A stretch of DNA of 64,000 nucleotides from assembly GCA_964521195.1 (NCBI GenBank), contig CAZFRE010000002.1, positions 1 to 64,000 on the forward strand, written 5' to 3'. Below the pieces are notes generated by a model. The model saw only the letters and a list, made by a program, of their open reading frames with translations. It did no database searches and was not told the DNA's origin. Below are positions 51,103 to 60,045 of the stretch, one piece after another. Origin of the DNA: CAWDNM01 sp964521195. Lineage in GTDB: Bacteria; Actinomycetota; Coriobacteriia; Anaerosomatales; JAAXUF01. Position 1 is the stretch's first letter. Each line of letters opens with the position of its first letter. The position numbers and the translations under genes were made by a program.

Positions 51103-52104
51103 TCAGGCCTCCGCTTCCTGTTGCTGCGGCGTCTTCACGGCGTCGTCCAGGCTCACACCGGTGAGTCGCAGGAAGTACACGGTCGCCGGTACACCCACGA
51201 CAAGCAGCCAGAACAGCATGACCGCGCGGTCCACGACCGACGACGCGAAGCCCACGCCGGCCGGCAGCCCCGTGATCGTCGAGCCGAACGCGGCGCCCGC
51301 CTCTCGAAGCCCCATGCCGCCGGGGATGATCGAGAGCCGCGTGAAGAGGATACCCAGCGCGGTGACGGTGAGCGCCTGGCTGAAACTCGCCTGCACCCCG
51401 AGCGACTCGAAGGCCCAATACACCCGCGCGCCCCACAGGGCCACGAGCGCGATGTTGATGGCGACGTCCTTGGCCAGCAGCACCGAGTCCGAGAACATCT
51501 CGCCCATGCCGTCGACCATGCGCGAAGCGACGCGCACCAGCCGCGAGTCATGTCCCTCGTGTCGGCCGGATTCGCGCATGCGGCCCCAGATCATGAGCCC
51601 GGCGACGACCGCGGTCGGCGCCAGCAGGAACAGCCAGCCCCAGCCGGGCTGCGTGCCGGCGATGAGCAGCGAGATGCCGGCCATCGCGCCGCACATCCAC
51701 AGATGGATGACGCTCGAGCCGGCGATCAGTGCGGTGAAATGCGAGAGCGAGAGCTTGTAGCGCGAGCGCAGCACCACGCCGTTGAGTACGGTGCCGGTCT
51801 TCATCGGCAGGTAGTTGAGGGTGCTGACCATCAGGCCCAGGAACATCGCATCCTTGAACGGGATGTGGCGCTCGAAGCGCCCGGAGAGCACCTGCAGCTC
51901 GATGCCGTTCAAGATGAACGTCCCGAAGCAGGAGAGCGAGATGAGGATGAACAGCCGGGGCGTGAGCTCGAAGGCGGCGCGCAGGTCGTCGCCGCGCGTG
52001 ACGATCATCCAGACGATGAACGCGACCGCCGCAAGCAGCAGGGCCCACTGCAACAGCCCCGACCGAGTGCGCAGCGATCGAGCGAACCACGAGCCAGAGG
52101 ACAC
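51103..52104 (-). CDS. YbhN/UPF0104-type (LPG synthase TM region-like) membrane protein
   Basis: 333 residues with about eight TM helices. GTFILNGIELQVLSGRF, STLNYLPMKTGTVLNGVVL and SIIPGGMGLREAGAAFGSTI are the hallmarks of the lysylphosphatidylglycerol-synthase TM family without the catalytic domain. In polysaccharide clusters such proteins are taken as glycan or lipid-linked carrier transporters. GTG at 52104 with AGAAGG upstream, 1 nt after the GT2 stop; ends 1 nt before the fusion gene. Confidence 0.85.
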   Translation of the reverse strand: MSSGSWFARSLRTRSGLLQWALLLAAVAFIVWMIVTRGDDLRAAFELTPRLFILISLSCFGTFILNGIELQVLSGRFERHIPFKDAMFLGLMVSTLNYLPMKTGTVLNGVVLRSRYKLSLSHFTALIAGSSVIHLWMCGAMAGISLLIAGTQPGWGWLFLLAPTAVVAGLMIWGRMRESGRHEGHDSRLVRVASRMVDGMGEMFSDSVLLAKDVAINIALVALWGARVYWAFESLGVQASFSQALTVTALGILFTRLSIIPGGMGLREAGAAFGSTITGLPAGVGFASSVVDRAVMLFWLLVVGVPATVYFLRLTGVSLDDAVKTPQQQEAEA

Positions 52105-52105
52105 G

Positions 52106-53077
52106 CTAGTCGACCTTCTCCGGTTGCTCGGCCTGTGCCTCGAGCTCCATGCGGCGCGTACGCCACTGGATGTCCTCGAGGACCTTGCGGTTGTTGCCCA
52201 CGAGCTCGGCGAGCAACCCGAACAGCATGAGTTGCACGCCGACGAGGATCAGGATCGCGGTGAGCACGAGCGACTGCAGGTGACCCGAGCCGTTCCCGAT
52301 GGCGAGGTAGTACAGGAAGCGGAAGCCGACGAGCACGCCGAGCGCCGCGAAGATCACGCCCGGCGTCATGAAGAACCGCATCGGCTTGTAGGTCATGAAC
52401 ACGCGCGCGATCGTGACGAGCGAGCGCTGCACGTACGACCAGATGCTCTTCACCAGCCGAGACGGGCGCAGGTCGCCGTTGACGCGGATATCGACGTTCT
52501 CGATGGCCATGTTCGCTCGGCCGGCCTGGATGATCGTCTCGATCGTGTAGGTGTACTCCGAGAGCACGTTGAGGCGCAGCGCGCACGCGCGCGACATCGC
52601 TCGAAAGCCGCTGGGTGCGTCCGGGACCTCGGTGTTGCTCGCCACGCGGACCGCCCAGCTGCCGAGCTTCTGCAGCATCTTCTTGATCGGGGAGAAGTGC
52701 GGGATGTCGGCGATGGGTCGCGCGCCGATGACGTAGTCCGCACGGCCGGCAAGGATGGGCTCGACGAGCTTGGGGATGTCGGCAGCGCAGTACTGGTTGT
52801 CGGCGTCGGTGTTGACGATGACATCGGCTCCCAGGCGCAGGCACGCGTCGAGACCCGCCATGAAGACCTTCGCGAGCCCGCTGTTGCGCTTCATGCTCAC
52901 CACGTGATCGACGCCGAGTTCGCGCGCGACCTCGACCGTGCGGTCCGAGCTGCCGTCGTCGATGATCAGCCACTCGACGATGTCGCAGCCGGGCACTTCG
53001 CGAGGAAGCTCGGGAAGCGAGACCGGCAGCGAGGCCTCCTCGTTGTAGCACGGGATCTGGATGATGAGCTTCGTCAT
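52106..53077 (-). CDS. GT2 glycosyltransferase with C-terminal TM helices
   Basis: 323 residues, DPM1/GtrB-like. The GT-A domain (about 1-230) has IIQIPCYNEEASL, LIIDDGSSDRTV and the DxD NTDADNQY. Two TM helices at about 238-290 anchor it, facing the cytosol. It probably makes a polyprenyl-phosphate sugar or adds a sugar to the lipid-linked unit. 24 nt after ugd and 1 nt before the flippase gene. Confidence 0.92.
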   Translation of the reverse strand: MTKLIIQIPCYNEEASLPVSLPELPREVPGCDIVEWLIIDDGSSDRTVEVARELGVDHVVSMKRNSGLAKVFMAGLDACLRLGADVIVNTDADNQYCAADIPKLVEPILAGRADYVIGARPIADIPHFSPIKKMLQKLGSWAVRVASNTEVPDAPSGFRAMSRACALRLNVLSEYTYTIETIIQAGRANMAIENVDIRVNGDLRPSRLVKSIWSYVQRSLVTIARVFMTYKPMRFFMTPGVIFAALGVLVGFRFLYYLAIGNGSGHLQSLVLTAILILVGVQLMLFGLLAELVGNNRKVLEDIQWRTRRMELEAQAEQPEKVD

Positions 53078-53101
53078 CGGGGCAAACCCTTCGGTTGGGT
53101 G

Positions 53102-54379
53102 CTAGCGCCGGCCGACGCCGACGTAGTCAGCGCCGCCGTCGCGAACGGCAGCGCGGTCGAGGCAGTTGCGGCCATCGAAGATGAGCTTGGGCCCGACCAT
53201 CTTCTCGGCGAGTGCCTTCCAGTCGGCGTTGACGATCGCATCCCACTCCGTGGCCACGATGACCGCCGAGGCGCCGGTGACGGCCTCCTCGATGCTGTCG
53301 ACCTGCGAGTACAGGTCCGAGTCGAAGCCGGACACGCCCACCGGGTCGTATCCGGCGACGGTCGCGCCCTCGACAAGCAGCATGCGGATGAGGTCTTCGG
53401 CGGGAGCCTCGCGTGTGTCGTCGGTGTTGGGCTTGAACGCCAGACCGAGCACGGCGACACGCAGGCCGCGCAGGTCGCCGAGGCGGCGGCGCAGGGTGGT
53501 GACCGGCAGGCGTCGCTGGAAGGCGTTCACGTCGATGACGGCCTTGAGCAGCTGCGAGTGGTGGCCGTTGACGCTGTAGAGGTAGTCAAGTGCACGCGTG
53601 TCCTTGGGGAAGCACGAGCCGCCGTAGCCGATTCCGGCGTTCAGGAACGAACTGCCGATACGGCCGTCCATGCCGACGCCCTTCATGACGGTGACGACGT
53701 CGGCGTCGACGGTGTCGCACAGGTTCGCGATCTCGTTCGCGAACGAGATCTTCATCGCCAGGAACGCGTTGGACGCGTACTTGATGAGCTCGGCGCTCGC
53801 GATGTCGCACGAGAGGATCGGGGCGTCGATGTCCTCGTAGAGTGTGGCGACACGCGCACACGCCTCGGGCTCGCCGCCGAGCACCATGCGGTCGGTCTTG
53901 AACCAGTCCTGCACCGCGTTGCCCTCGCGCAGGAACTCGGGGTTCGAGACGTAGAGGATGCCGTGTTCCTTGAAGCGCTTCGACAGCATCGCACCGGTCC
54001 CGGGCGGGACGGTGCTCTTCATGATGACGACGGTCCCCTCGGGCACCGCGTCGATGATCTGCTCGGCGACGGTGTTGACGAAGCGCAGGTCAGACGAGCC
54101 GGTCGAGGTCGACGGCGTGCCCACGGCCACGTACACGAAGTCGCCGAACGTCTCCACGTCGGCCGGCTGCTTGAACGTCAGGCGCCCCGCGGCGATCGCG
54201 TCGGTGATGATCTCGTCGAGCCCTGGCTCGTGGAAGGGTGTGCGTCCCTGGCGCAGGGACTCGAGCTTGCGCTCGTCCACATCGAGGACCGTTACCGTAT
54301 GGCCGGACGCCGAGAGGCAGGCACCCGCCACCAAGCCGACGTAGCCGGCGCCGAAGACCGTGACGCGTTGCGATTGCAT
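53102..54379 (-). CDS. ugd: UDP-glucose/GDP-mannose 6-dehydrogenase
   Basis: Oxidises UDP-glucose to UDP-glucuronate (or a related NDP-sugar) with 2 NAD. 425 residues: Rossmann start VTVFGAGYVGLVAGACLSASGH, VAVGTPS, SNPEFLREGNAVQDW, the substrate Lys in ELIKYASNAFLAMKISFANEI, the catalytic Cys C256 in GYGGSCFPKD, and the C-terminal AVLGLAFKPNTDDTREAP. Complete. First gene of the four-gene exopolysaccharide operon. The 219-nt gap upstream holds a terminator for the facing gene. Confidence 0.95.
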   Translation of the reverse strand: MQSQRVTVFGAGYVGLVAGACLSASGHTVTVLDVDERKLESLRQGRTPFHEPGLDEIITDAIAAGRLTFKQPADVETFGDFVYVAVGTPSTSTGSSDLRFVNTVAEQIIDAVPEGTVVIMKSTVPPGTGAMLSKRFKEHGILYVSNPEFLREGNAVQDWFKTDRMVLGGEPEACARVATLYEDIDAPILSCDIASAELIKYASNAFLAMKISFANEIANLCDTVDADVVTVMKGVGMDGRIGSSFLNAGIGYGGSCFPKDTRALDYLYSVNGHHSQLLKAVIDVNAFQRRLPVTTLRRRLGDLRGLRVAVLGLAFKPNTDDTREAPAEDLIRMLLVEGATVAGYDPVGVSGFDSDLYSQVDSIEEAVTGASAVIVATEWDAIVNADWKALAEKMVGPKLIFDGRNCLDRAAVRDGGADYVGVGRR

Positions 54380-54516
54380 GCGGTGTCACCTTTCTATGCA
54401 TAGACCGAGACGGTTTGAGGCGCGCCCGTCCCCCAGGAATCGCGCAAGGGTGTACCCACGGATTCTACTTGAGTGGGGGCGTACGGTCACCTGTCCCAAG
54501 GTCACGGAGCAGCAAC

Positions 54517-54543
54517 AGGGAGGGCGCACGTCGCGCCCTCCCT
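54517..54543 (-). terminator. Terminator of the SIMPL gene
   Basis: AGGGAGGGCGC / GCGCCCTCCCT, an 11-bp perfect stem with a 5-nt loop. On the minus strand it is followed by TGTTGCTG. It lies 56 nt past the stop at 54599. Confidence 0.75.
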
Positions 54544-54598
54544 TCAGGATGCCTTCTGCACGCGGCGGTCGGCCGCGTCTGCCCACGCCTGACGGTGC

Positions 54599-55327
54599 CT
54601 ACTTCAGCTCGAAGATGACCTGCACGTTGGCGGTGATGTCGAGCTGACCCGGTTCGATCGGCACGCTCTTGGTCGCGAGCGCCTCCGCATTGGCCGCAAA
54701 CATCGGGGTCGGGATCGAGCCGACGTCGGTCGAGCTGATGCTGAGCACGGTCCCAACGCTCTTGCCCGCCGCCTTCGCCATCGCCTCCGCGCTCTTGCGG
54801 GCGTCCGCGACCGCCTCGTCGATGGCCTCGGCACGGGCCGGCGTCGGGTCGGCGACCGTGAAGCTCGGCCCGCTGATGTTGTTCGCGCCCGCCGCATTGG
54901 CCGCCGAGATGACATCGCCGAGCTTGTCGAGATCGCGTACCTTCACACGCACGCTCAGGTTCGCTTGGTAGCCCGTGATGACCTGCTTGCCGTTCTGCTC
55001 GCTGGACTGCGGGTACACGCTCACGTCGCGGGTCTGGATGTCCTCCTCGGCGACACCCTGCTTCTTGACCGCGTCGGTGATCTGCTCGGCGGTCTTGGAT
55101 GCTGAATCGAGCGCGGACTTGGCGTTCGCCGAGTTCGCGGTCACGCCGAACGACATCTCAGCCGTATCGGGGACTGCCTGCGCGGTTCCCGTGCCGGATG
55201 CGGTCACGGTGTTTGCGGCACTACCCGCGGGCGTGGTGATGACCTTGGTGCAGCCCCCCAGCGCGAGCGCGGATACGGCCAACGCCGAGAACAGCAGGGC
55301 GGTCGTGAGTCTGGTCGGTGATGTCAT
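54599..55327 (-). CDS. SIMPL/DUF541 domain lipoprotein
   Basis: 242-residue lipoprotein: signal peptide with lipobox LALGGC, then a SIMPL domain with ASGTGTAQAVPDTAEMSFGV, DIQTRDVSVYPQ and YQANLSVRVKVRDLDKLGDVISA, ending DITANVQVIFELK. The domain is found in interleukin-1-receptor-associated kinase M-like proteins and BP26/YggE, which assemble rings; the function is unclear. Two ATGs in tandem follow GGAGG; the second (55327) has the better 6-nt spacing. Confidence 0.9.
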   Translation of the reverse strand: MTSPTRLTTALLFSALAVSALALGGCTKVITTPAGSAANTVTASGTGTAQAVPDTAEMSFGVTANSANAKSALDSASKTAEQITDAVKKQGVAEEDIQTRDVSVYPQSSEQNGKQVITGYQANLSVRVKVRDLDKLGDVISAANAAGANNISGPSFTVADPTPARAEAIDEAVADARKSAEAMAKAAGKSVGTVLSISSTDVGSIPTPMFAANAEALATKSVPIEPGQLDITANVQVIFELK

Positions 55328-55452
55328 CATGCGCCTCCTCGGGGTGGCGAGTGCGTCGGGCGCGACGCCTCTCGTCTGTGTCAGTACCCGTATGACGCGA
55401 ATCGTCGCGGGCGGGTTCGCGCATCAGACCGAATACATGGCGACGGCCGGGC

Positions 55453-57615
55453 TCAGTCGTCGTCGAACTCGAATGCCAACTCGCGGAACACGCGCGTGCA
55501 CGCATCCACGACCTCGGCGTCATAGCGCGTTCCCGCGCCGGCCCTGATCTCGTCCAGCGCGGCATCGGGTCCGAGGCCGGCGCGATATGGCCGGTGTGAC
55601 ATCATCGCTTCGACCACGTCCGCGACCATGATGATCCGCGCGCTCGGGAGCATCTCGTCGCGGGTCAGTCCCTGCGGATATCCCGTGCCGTCGCACCGCT
55701 CGTGATGCTGGTAGACGATCTCGGCGATGGGTCCTTCGAGCTGCACGGATGACAGGATCTTGTAGCCGGCCTTAGAGTGGCATTGGATGAGGGCCAGTTC
55801 GACCGCCGAGAGGACCCCCGGCTTGCTCAGGATCTCCGCGGGGACCGACATCTTGCCGATGTCGTGTATGAGCGCCGCCATGCGGATATCCTCCACATCG
55901 CTCGTCTCGACCTCCATGAGCTCAGCGATTGCGACCGCCAGCTGGGCTACTCGTCGCTGGTGGCCCGCCGTGTAGGGATCCCGAGCCTCGACGACACGGC
56001 CGACCACCTCGACGATCGACATCAGCGACCTGCCCAGCTGCTCGAGGTGGTGCTCGCGTTCCTGCAGCAACTCCGCAAGCTGCGCCGCATGGCGCTCCAC
56101 GTTCTCCTCGGCGCGCGCACGCTCCGTGATGTCGCGGAAACACCAGATGCGGCCGACTACCCGGTCCGCGATGCGCTGGGGCTGCGTGTAGCGCTCCACG
56201 AGGCGGCCGTCCGTGAACTCCAGCGTGTCCAGGCTCGTCGCCTCGGGGTCGTTGTTGAGTCGGTGAACGTCGGCGACGAACCGGTCCGGTTCAGTCAGCT
56301 GGTCCTTACCGTACTGGAGCGCGGCTTCGTGGTCTCCCGCCTCGAGGATGTCTCGTGGAAGCGACCACAGGTTTGCGAACTTCTCGTTGTAGTTCATGAT
56401 CGTGCCCTTGCCGTCGGTGACCACGATCGCATCGGCGGTGGACTCCATCGTTGACTCGAGCAGCGAGAGCATCCGCTCGGCCTGCGCCTCGGCCTGCTTT
56501 CGCTCGGTGATGTCGGTGTGCGTGCCGAACATCATCAGCGGCTTGCCGTCGTCGGTGATCGTGATGACGCGGCCCCGATCGTGGACCCAGACCCAGTGGC
56601 CGTCCTTGTGACGGAGGCGCAGCTCGCAGTCGTAGTAGGGCGTCTCTCCCGCGAAGTGGCGTGCCAGCTCCTCGTTCGACCGTCTCAGATCGTCGGGGTG
56701 GGCAAGCTCCTCTTCGATGTGGATGCCCGTGGGGGAGAGATCCTCCAGCGTGTAGCCCACCATCTCCGGCCAGCGTTCGTTGAACACCGATTCGCCCGTC
56801 TGCACGTTCCACTCCCACGTGCCCACATGGGTGCCCTCGATGATGCTCTCGAGTCGCCACCGTGCATCGAGCACCGCCTGCTCTGCATTCTTGCGCGCCG
56901 TGATGTCGCGGTTGCTCTCGCGCCGGCCCATCCACTCACCGCTGTCGCCGTACACCGCGCGGCACATGTGGCTGATCCACCGGACCTCGCCATCCGGCTT
57001 GACGATACGGAAGTCCATCTCAAGATCGGCGTCTTGCCCGGTGATCCTGGCTATCTCGTGATGCTCGGCGGATGCTGCGAGGTCGTCCGGGTGGGTGATC
57101 TTGACCGTGAGATCGGGGTCGGCCATGAACTCCTCGGCGGTGTGCCCGGTGATCTCCTCGCAAGAGGGCGAGACCCACTGGTACGAGCCATCGGGTCCGT
57201 TCCACGCCTCCCAGTCGTGGGCGAAGTTGGCGACCAGCCGGAACTTCTCTTCGCTCGCGCGCAGCGCTTCGTCGGCGGCGGTGCGCTCGGAGATGTCGCG
57301 GACGAGGAAGAGTACGGCGTCCTCTCCCTCGATCGGCACGGTGACGGAGCTGATCTCCGCGGGGAAGGTCGAGCCGTCCTTGCGGCGCGCGAGTGTCGAC
57401 GCCGGTGTGGCGTCCGCCGGGAGCAGCGACAAGGCCTGTGGGTCACCGTACAGGTCGTCTACGCGCAGCTTCGAGATCTCGGTCTCGGAGTAGCCATAGA
57501 GCACGAGTGCCGCGGGATTGGCGTCGAGAATCGCGCCCTCAGTGTCAGCCAGCACCATGGCGCCGCCGAGCAGCGCGAGGGCCGCTCCATCGATGACGAG
57601 TTGGTCGATTCGCAC
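55453..57615 (-). CDS. Four-PAS HD-GYP c-di-GMP phosphodiesterase
   Basis: 720 residues: PAS domains at about 10-120, 130-255, 258-385 and 390-505, a coiled coil at about 505-540, then HD-GYP at about 540-715. The HD-GYP site is complete: LIHDIGKMS, HSKAGYKIL and YQHHERCDGTGYP. Soluble, with no TM. Many input modules and one phosphodiesterase output. GTG at 57615 with GAGGAG upstream. It ends 126 nt from the start of the SIMPL gene on the same strand. Confidence 0.93.
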   Translation of the reverse strand: MRIDQLVIDGAALALLGGAMVLADTEGAILDANPAALVLYGYSETEISKLRVDDLYGDPQALSLLPADATPASTLARRKDGSTFPAEISSVTVPIEGEDAVLFLVRDISERTAADEALRASEEKFRLVANFAHDWEAWNGPDGSYQWVSPSCEEITGHTAEEFMADPDLTVKITHPDDLAASAEHHEIARITGQDADLEMDFRIVKPDGEVRWISHMCRAVYGDSGEWMGRRESNRDITARKNAEQAVLDARWRLESIIEGTHVGTWEWNVQTGESVFNERWPEMVGYTLEDLSPTGIHIEEELAHPDDLRRSNEELARHFAGETPYYDCELRLRHKDGHWVWVHDRGRVITITDDGKPLMMFGTHTDITERKQAEAQAERMLSLLESTMESTADAIVVTDGKGTIMNYNEKFANLWSLPRDILEAGDHEAALQYGKDQLTEPDRFVADVHRLNNDPEATSLDTLEFTDGRLVERYTQPQRIADRVVGRIWCFRDITERARAEENVERHAAQLAELLQEREHHLEQLGRSLMSIVEVVGRVVEARDPYTAGHQRRVAQLAVAIAELMEVETSDVEDIRMAALIHDIGKMSVPAEILSKPGVLSAVELALIQCHSKAGYKILSSVQLEGPIAEIVYQHHERCDGTGYPQGLTRDEMLPSARIIMVADVVEAMMSHRPYRAGLGPDAALDEIRAGAGTRYDAEVVDACTRVFRELAFEFDDD

Positions 57616-57694
57616 GCGTGCTCCTCAACGCCCGTGGGTCGTGGCCGGCGATTTCGCGCCACCTGTAGTGTTCTCCCAGTTCTGGGGGTGCCCA

Positions 57695-57730
57695 AACAAG
57701 ACGGCCCCCCGATTCGGGAGGCCGTCTGTT
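57695..57730 (-). terminator. Terminator of the tRNA-Ser/tRNA-Arg transcript
   Basis: On the minus strand GACGGCC pairs with GGCCGTC, with an inner CCCG/CGGG and a 3-nt loop. CTTGTTTGG follows. It starts 9 nt past the tRNA-Arg CCA end. Confidence 0.75.
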
Positions 57731-57738
57731 CGATGCGG

Positions 57739-57815
57739 TGGTGCGCCCTGCAGGATTCGAACCTGCGACGTTCTGATTCGTAGTCAGACCCTCTATCCAG
57801 CTGAGGTAAGGGCGC
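57739..57815 (-). tRNA. tRNA-Arg(ACG)
   Basis: Acceptor GCGCCCT / AGGGCGC, discriminator A, CCA encoded at 57739-57741. Anticodon loop CTACGAA in stem TCTGA/TCAGA gives ACG (57779-57781). A34 must be edited to inosine by the TadA encoded at 62643. Confidence 0.95.
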
Positions 57816-57899
57816 ATGGTGCCCCTAAGGGCTTGGGTATCCTGCCATCGTTGCGGTGCGGTGTCAATCCCGCACGGTGCCCGGCAGGCGGATGTCAAA

Positions 57900-57993
57900 T
57901 GGCGGAGAGCGAGGGATTCGAACCCTCGAAGGGAGCTTTACCCCCTTACTCGCTTAGCAGGCGAGCGCCTTCGACCGACTCGGCCAGCTCTCC
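57900..57993 (-). tRNA. tRNA-Ser(GCT)
   Basis: Acceptor GGAGAGC / GCTCTCC, discriminator G, CCA encoded at 57900-57902. Anticodon loop CTGCTAA in stem CTCGC/GCGAG gives GCT (57956-57958). Long variable arm of class II. Followed by tRNA-Arg, likely one transcript. Confidence 0.95.
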
Positions 57994-58040
57994 GTTACGC
58001 GCGTTCGTGTGAATACCTTGCAGGGTGCGCGCGAGTGGAT

Positions 58041-58069
58041 ATAGTACCCGCGTCGAGGCGGAATGTGAA
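58041..58069 (-). promoter_or_regulatory. Promoter of the tRNA-Ser/tRNA-Arg transcript
   Basis: On the minus strand TTCACA (58069-58064) and TACTAT (58046-58041), spacer 17 nt. Start near 58034, 40 nt before tRNA-Ser. The -35 touches the terminator hairpin of the gene before it. Confidence 0.65.
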
Positions 58070-58102
58070 GCAGGCCCCGCCGTGGACGACGGGGCCTGCT
58101 TC
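58067..58102 (-). terminator. Terminator of the DUF2157-like gene
   Basis: GAAGCAGGCCCCG / CGGGGCCTGCTTC, a 13-bp perfect stem around 10 nt, 18 nt past the stop at 58121. Confidence 0.75.
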
Positions 58103-58120
58103 AGTCGGTCGGCGGCGGCT

Positions 58121-60016
58121 CTACGCGGGCGCCCCCGCGTGTGGTCCGAAAGGGCGTGGGGCGGGAGGTTCACCCGGCCCCGCCCCTCTGAAGCGAGGCA
58201 GCATGAATGCCACGAGCACCGCCATGCCCATGAACGTCACCCCTGTCACGAGCAGGATCACCGGTCCGGCGAGCGCGCCCTCGTAGACCATCTGCGTCAA
58301 GGCGAAGGCGAACAGCACCACGCCCCCCGCACCGAACCCCAGCATGACGCCGCGCTTGAGCCGGATGCTCAACACGATCGCCGCGACCGCGAGGATCATG
58401 CCGAGCCACGGCGCCCAGAGCTGTTCCTGGCCGTTGTGATCGAAGAGCTGCATCACGCCGAAGATCGTCAGCGCACAGCCGATGCCGATGGCGGTGTTCA
58501 CGGGCTTCACGCGTTCGAGGAGTCCGACTACCAGCCATGCGACCCCAACGCCGGCCATTGCGACGCCCGTCGCCCAGAACGGGACTGTCTGCGGCGGAAC
58601 CATGCCGAACCCGTTCAGTATCAGCATGAACGCACCGACAGCCGTGGTGAGCTGCGTGATCATGCCGGGGCGCAGCGCCCACGTGATCGCGCCGGCCACG
58701 ACGATGCCGACCGAGGCCGCGAACCCCGCCCACGCTCCGGCGTCCTTATACGCGAGATACTCGCCTTCGCCTGTGAACGGCAGCTCCCCGAGGGCGTTCA
58801 ACGCGATGGGGTAGACGATCATCGCCGCCGTTCCTCCGACCGCGGCGATGGCGCCGCCGTACAGCACCTGCGACAGCCGCCGTGCCGAGTCGGTCCTCGC
58901 CCGCTCGACCACGATCGCGCACGCGTAGGCAACCACCGCCAGCACTGCCGGGACGCCGATATGGACCGCCGTGCTGGTTCGGTCCCAGTACTGACCGAGC
59001 AGCGTCATCGCGCCGGCGACCGCGAACGCGATGCCTGCGTATCCGGCGATCTCGGCCAGTATGCGGACGACGGGCTTCTCGGCGGACGCGAAGCGATTGC
59101 TCAGCCACGCCGCGAGCACCAGCAGCGCGAGTCCGACGGCGAGGAATGCCACCGGGGTAGCCATGCCGATCTCGAACACGCCGGTGACCAGCTCGATCGC
59201 GAAGCAGACCAGTCCGACGGCCCCCACGCCCAGCGCCACGTAGCGCTTGAGCCACGCTCCGGCGGCGATGATCGCTATGGAGACCGCGATGCCGAGCCAG
59301 ACCGCCCAGGCCAGCACCACGAACTGATCGCTCGGTGGCACTGCGAGTGTCATGAGGCCGATGCCGCCAACGATGCCGCTCGTCGAGAGCAGCAGGCCCG
59401 CGTTGTCGGGTGGCAGCTTGCCGGCGAGCGTCAGCGCCCCCCAGACGATTCCGACGAGCGCCAGCGTGAGGCCGGCGCCCCAGTCGGGACCCTCGATCGG
59501 CAACAGTGGAAGTACGAGCAGCGACGACGTCCCCACGCCGATGCCGAATGCGAGGTGCTGCAGCCACGTGCGGCGCTTCCACCACACGATGCCGCCGCTC
59601 ACCGCAACGGCGAACATGCCGGCGAACCAGCCCCACTCGCCGGCCTTGCCGCGGTTGATCTCGTCGAGTATCAGGAACCGGCCGAGCACGAAGTCGTGTA
59701 CCACGAACCCGACCGTGCAGCCGACAGCCGCAACGCCGACAAGCAGCAGGAACTGGCTCAGGCGTTTCGCTGCCGGTTCGTCGAGCCGCTCGATAAAGTA
59801 GCCGCCGATGAACCCCGCGACAGCGACGATCGCCGAGATGCCCGCCTGCCCCCACACACCGAGGGCCTGGCGGAACATGAGAACGAGCGTCACGAGCGCG
59901 GCGAGCGCCAGTGCGCCACCCGCGTAGCCGAGCGCCTCGGCGACGGGAGGGATTCTGTGCACCGGTGGTCCGGTTTCGCCCTCCCGACTGATGGTGGTGT
60001 CCTCTTCAGCGTTCAT
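58121..60016 (-). CDS. DUF2157-like polytopic membrane protein
   Basis: 631 residues with about 16 to 18 hydrophobic helices. The N-terminus is acidic and cytosolic (NAEEDTTISREGETG), then short helices alternate with KR-rich turns (LDEPAAKRLSQFLLLVG, ERARTDSARRLSQVLYGG). The two similar halves, RLSQFLLLVGVAAVGCT and RLSQVLYGGAIAAVGGT, suggest internal duplication. It resembles DUF2157-type proteins; no function is known. The tail is Pro/Gly-rich. ATG at 60016 has GGAGGTGGGG upstream; 29 nt after the radical SAM gene, so likely one operon. Confidence 0.8.
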   Translation of the reverse strand: MNAEEDTTISREGETGPPVHRIPPVAEALGYAGGALALAALVTLVLMFRQALGVWGQAGISAIVAVAGFIGGYFIERLDEPAAKRLSQFLLLVGVAAVGCTVGFVVHDFVLGRFLILDEINRGKAGEWGWFAGMFAVAVSGGIVWWKRRTWLQHLAFGIGVGTSSLLVLPLLPIEGPDWGAGLTLALVGIVWGALTLAGKLPPDNAGLLLSTSGIVGGIGLMTLAVPPSDQFVVLAWAVWLGIAVSIAIIAAGAWLKRYVALGVGAVGLVCFAIELVTGVFEIGMATPVAFLAVGLALLVLAAWLSNRFASAEKPVVRILAEIAGYAGIAFAVAGAMTLLGQYWDRTSTAVHIGVPAVLAVVAYACAIVVERARTDSARRLSQVLYGGAIAAVGGTAAMIVYPIALNALGELPFTGEGEYLAYKDAGAWAGFAASVGIVVAGAITWALRPGMITQLTTAVGAFMLILNGFGMVPPQTVPFWATGVAMAGVGVAWLVVGLLERVKPVNTAIGIGCALTIFGVMQLFDHNGQEQLWAPWLGMILAVAAIVLSIRLKRGVMLGFGAGGVVLFAFALTQMVYEGALAGPVILLVTGVTFMGMAVLVAFMLPRFRGAGPGEPPAPRPFGPHAGAPA

Positions 60017-60045
60017 GTCCCCACCTCCATGGGTCAGCTGAGCCG

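Noticed and set aside
48858..51164. 768-codon plus-strand open frame
   Set aside because: Antisense shadow of the FrhB/pyruvyltransferase fusion.
51815..54403. 862-codon plus-strand open frame opposite ugd and GT2
   Set aside because: Antisense to well-conserved enzymes; biased composition and no ribosome site.
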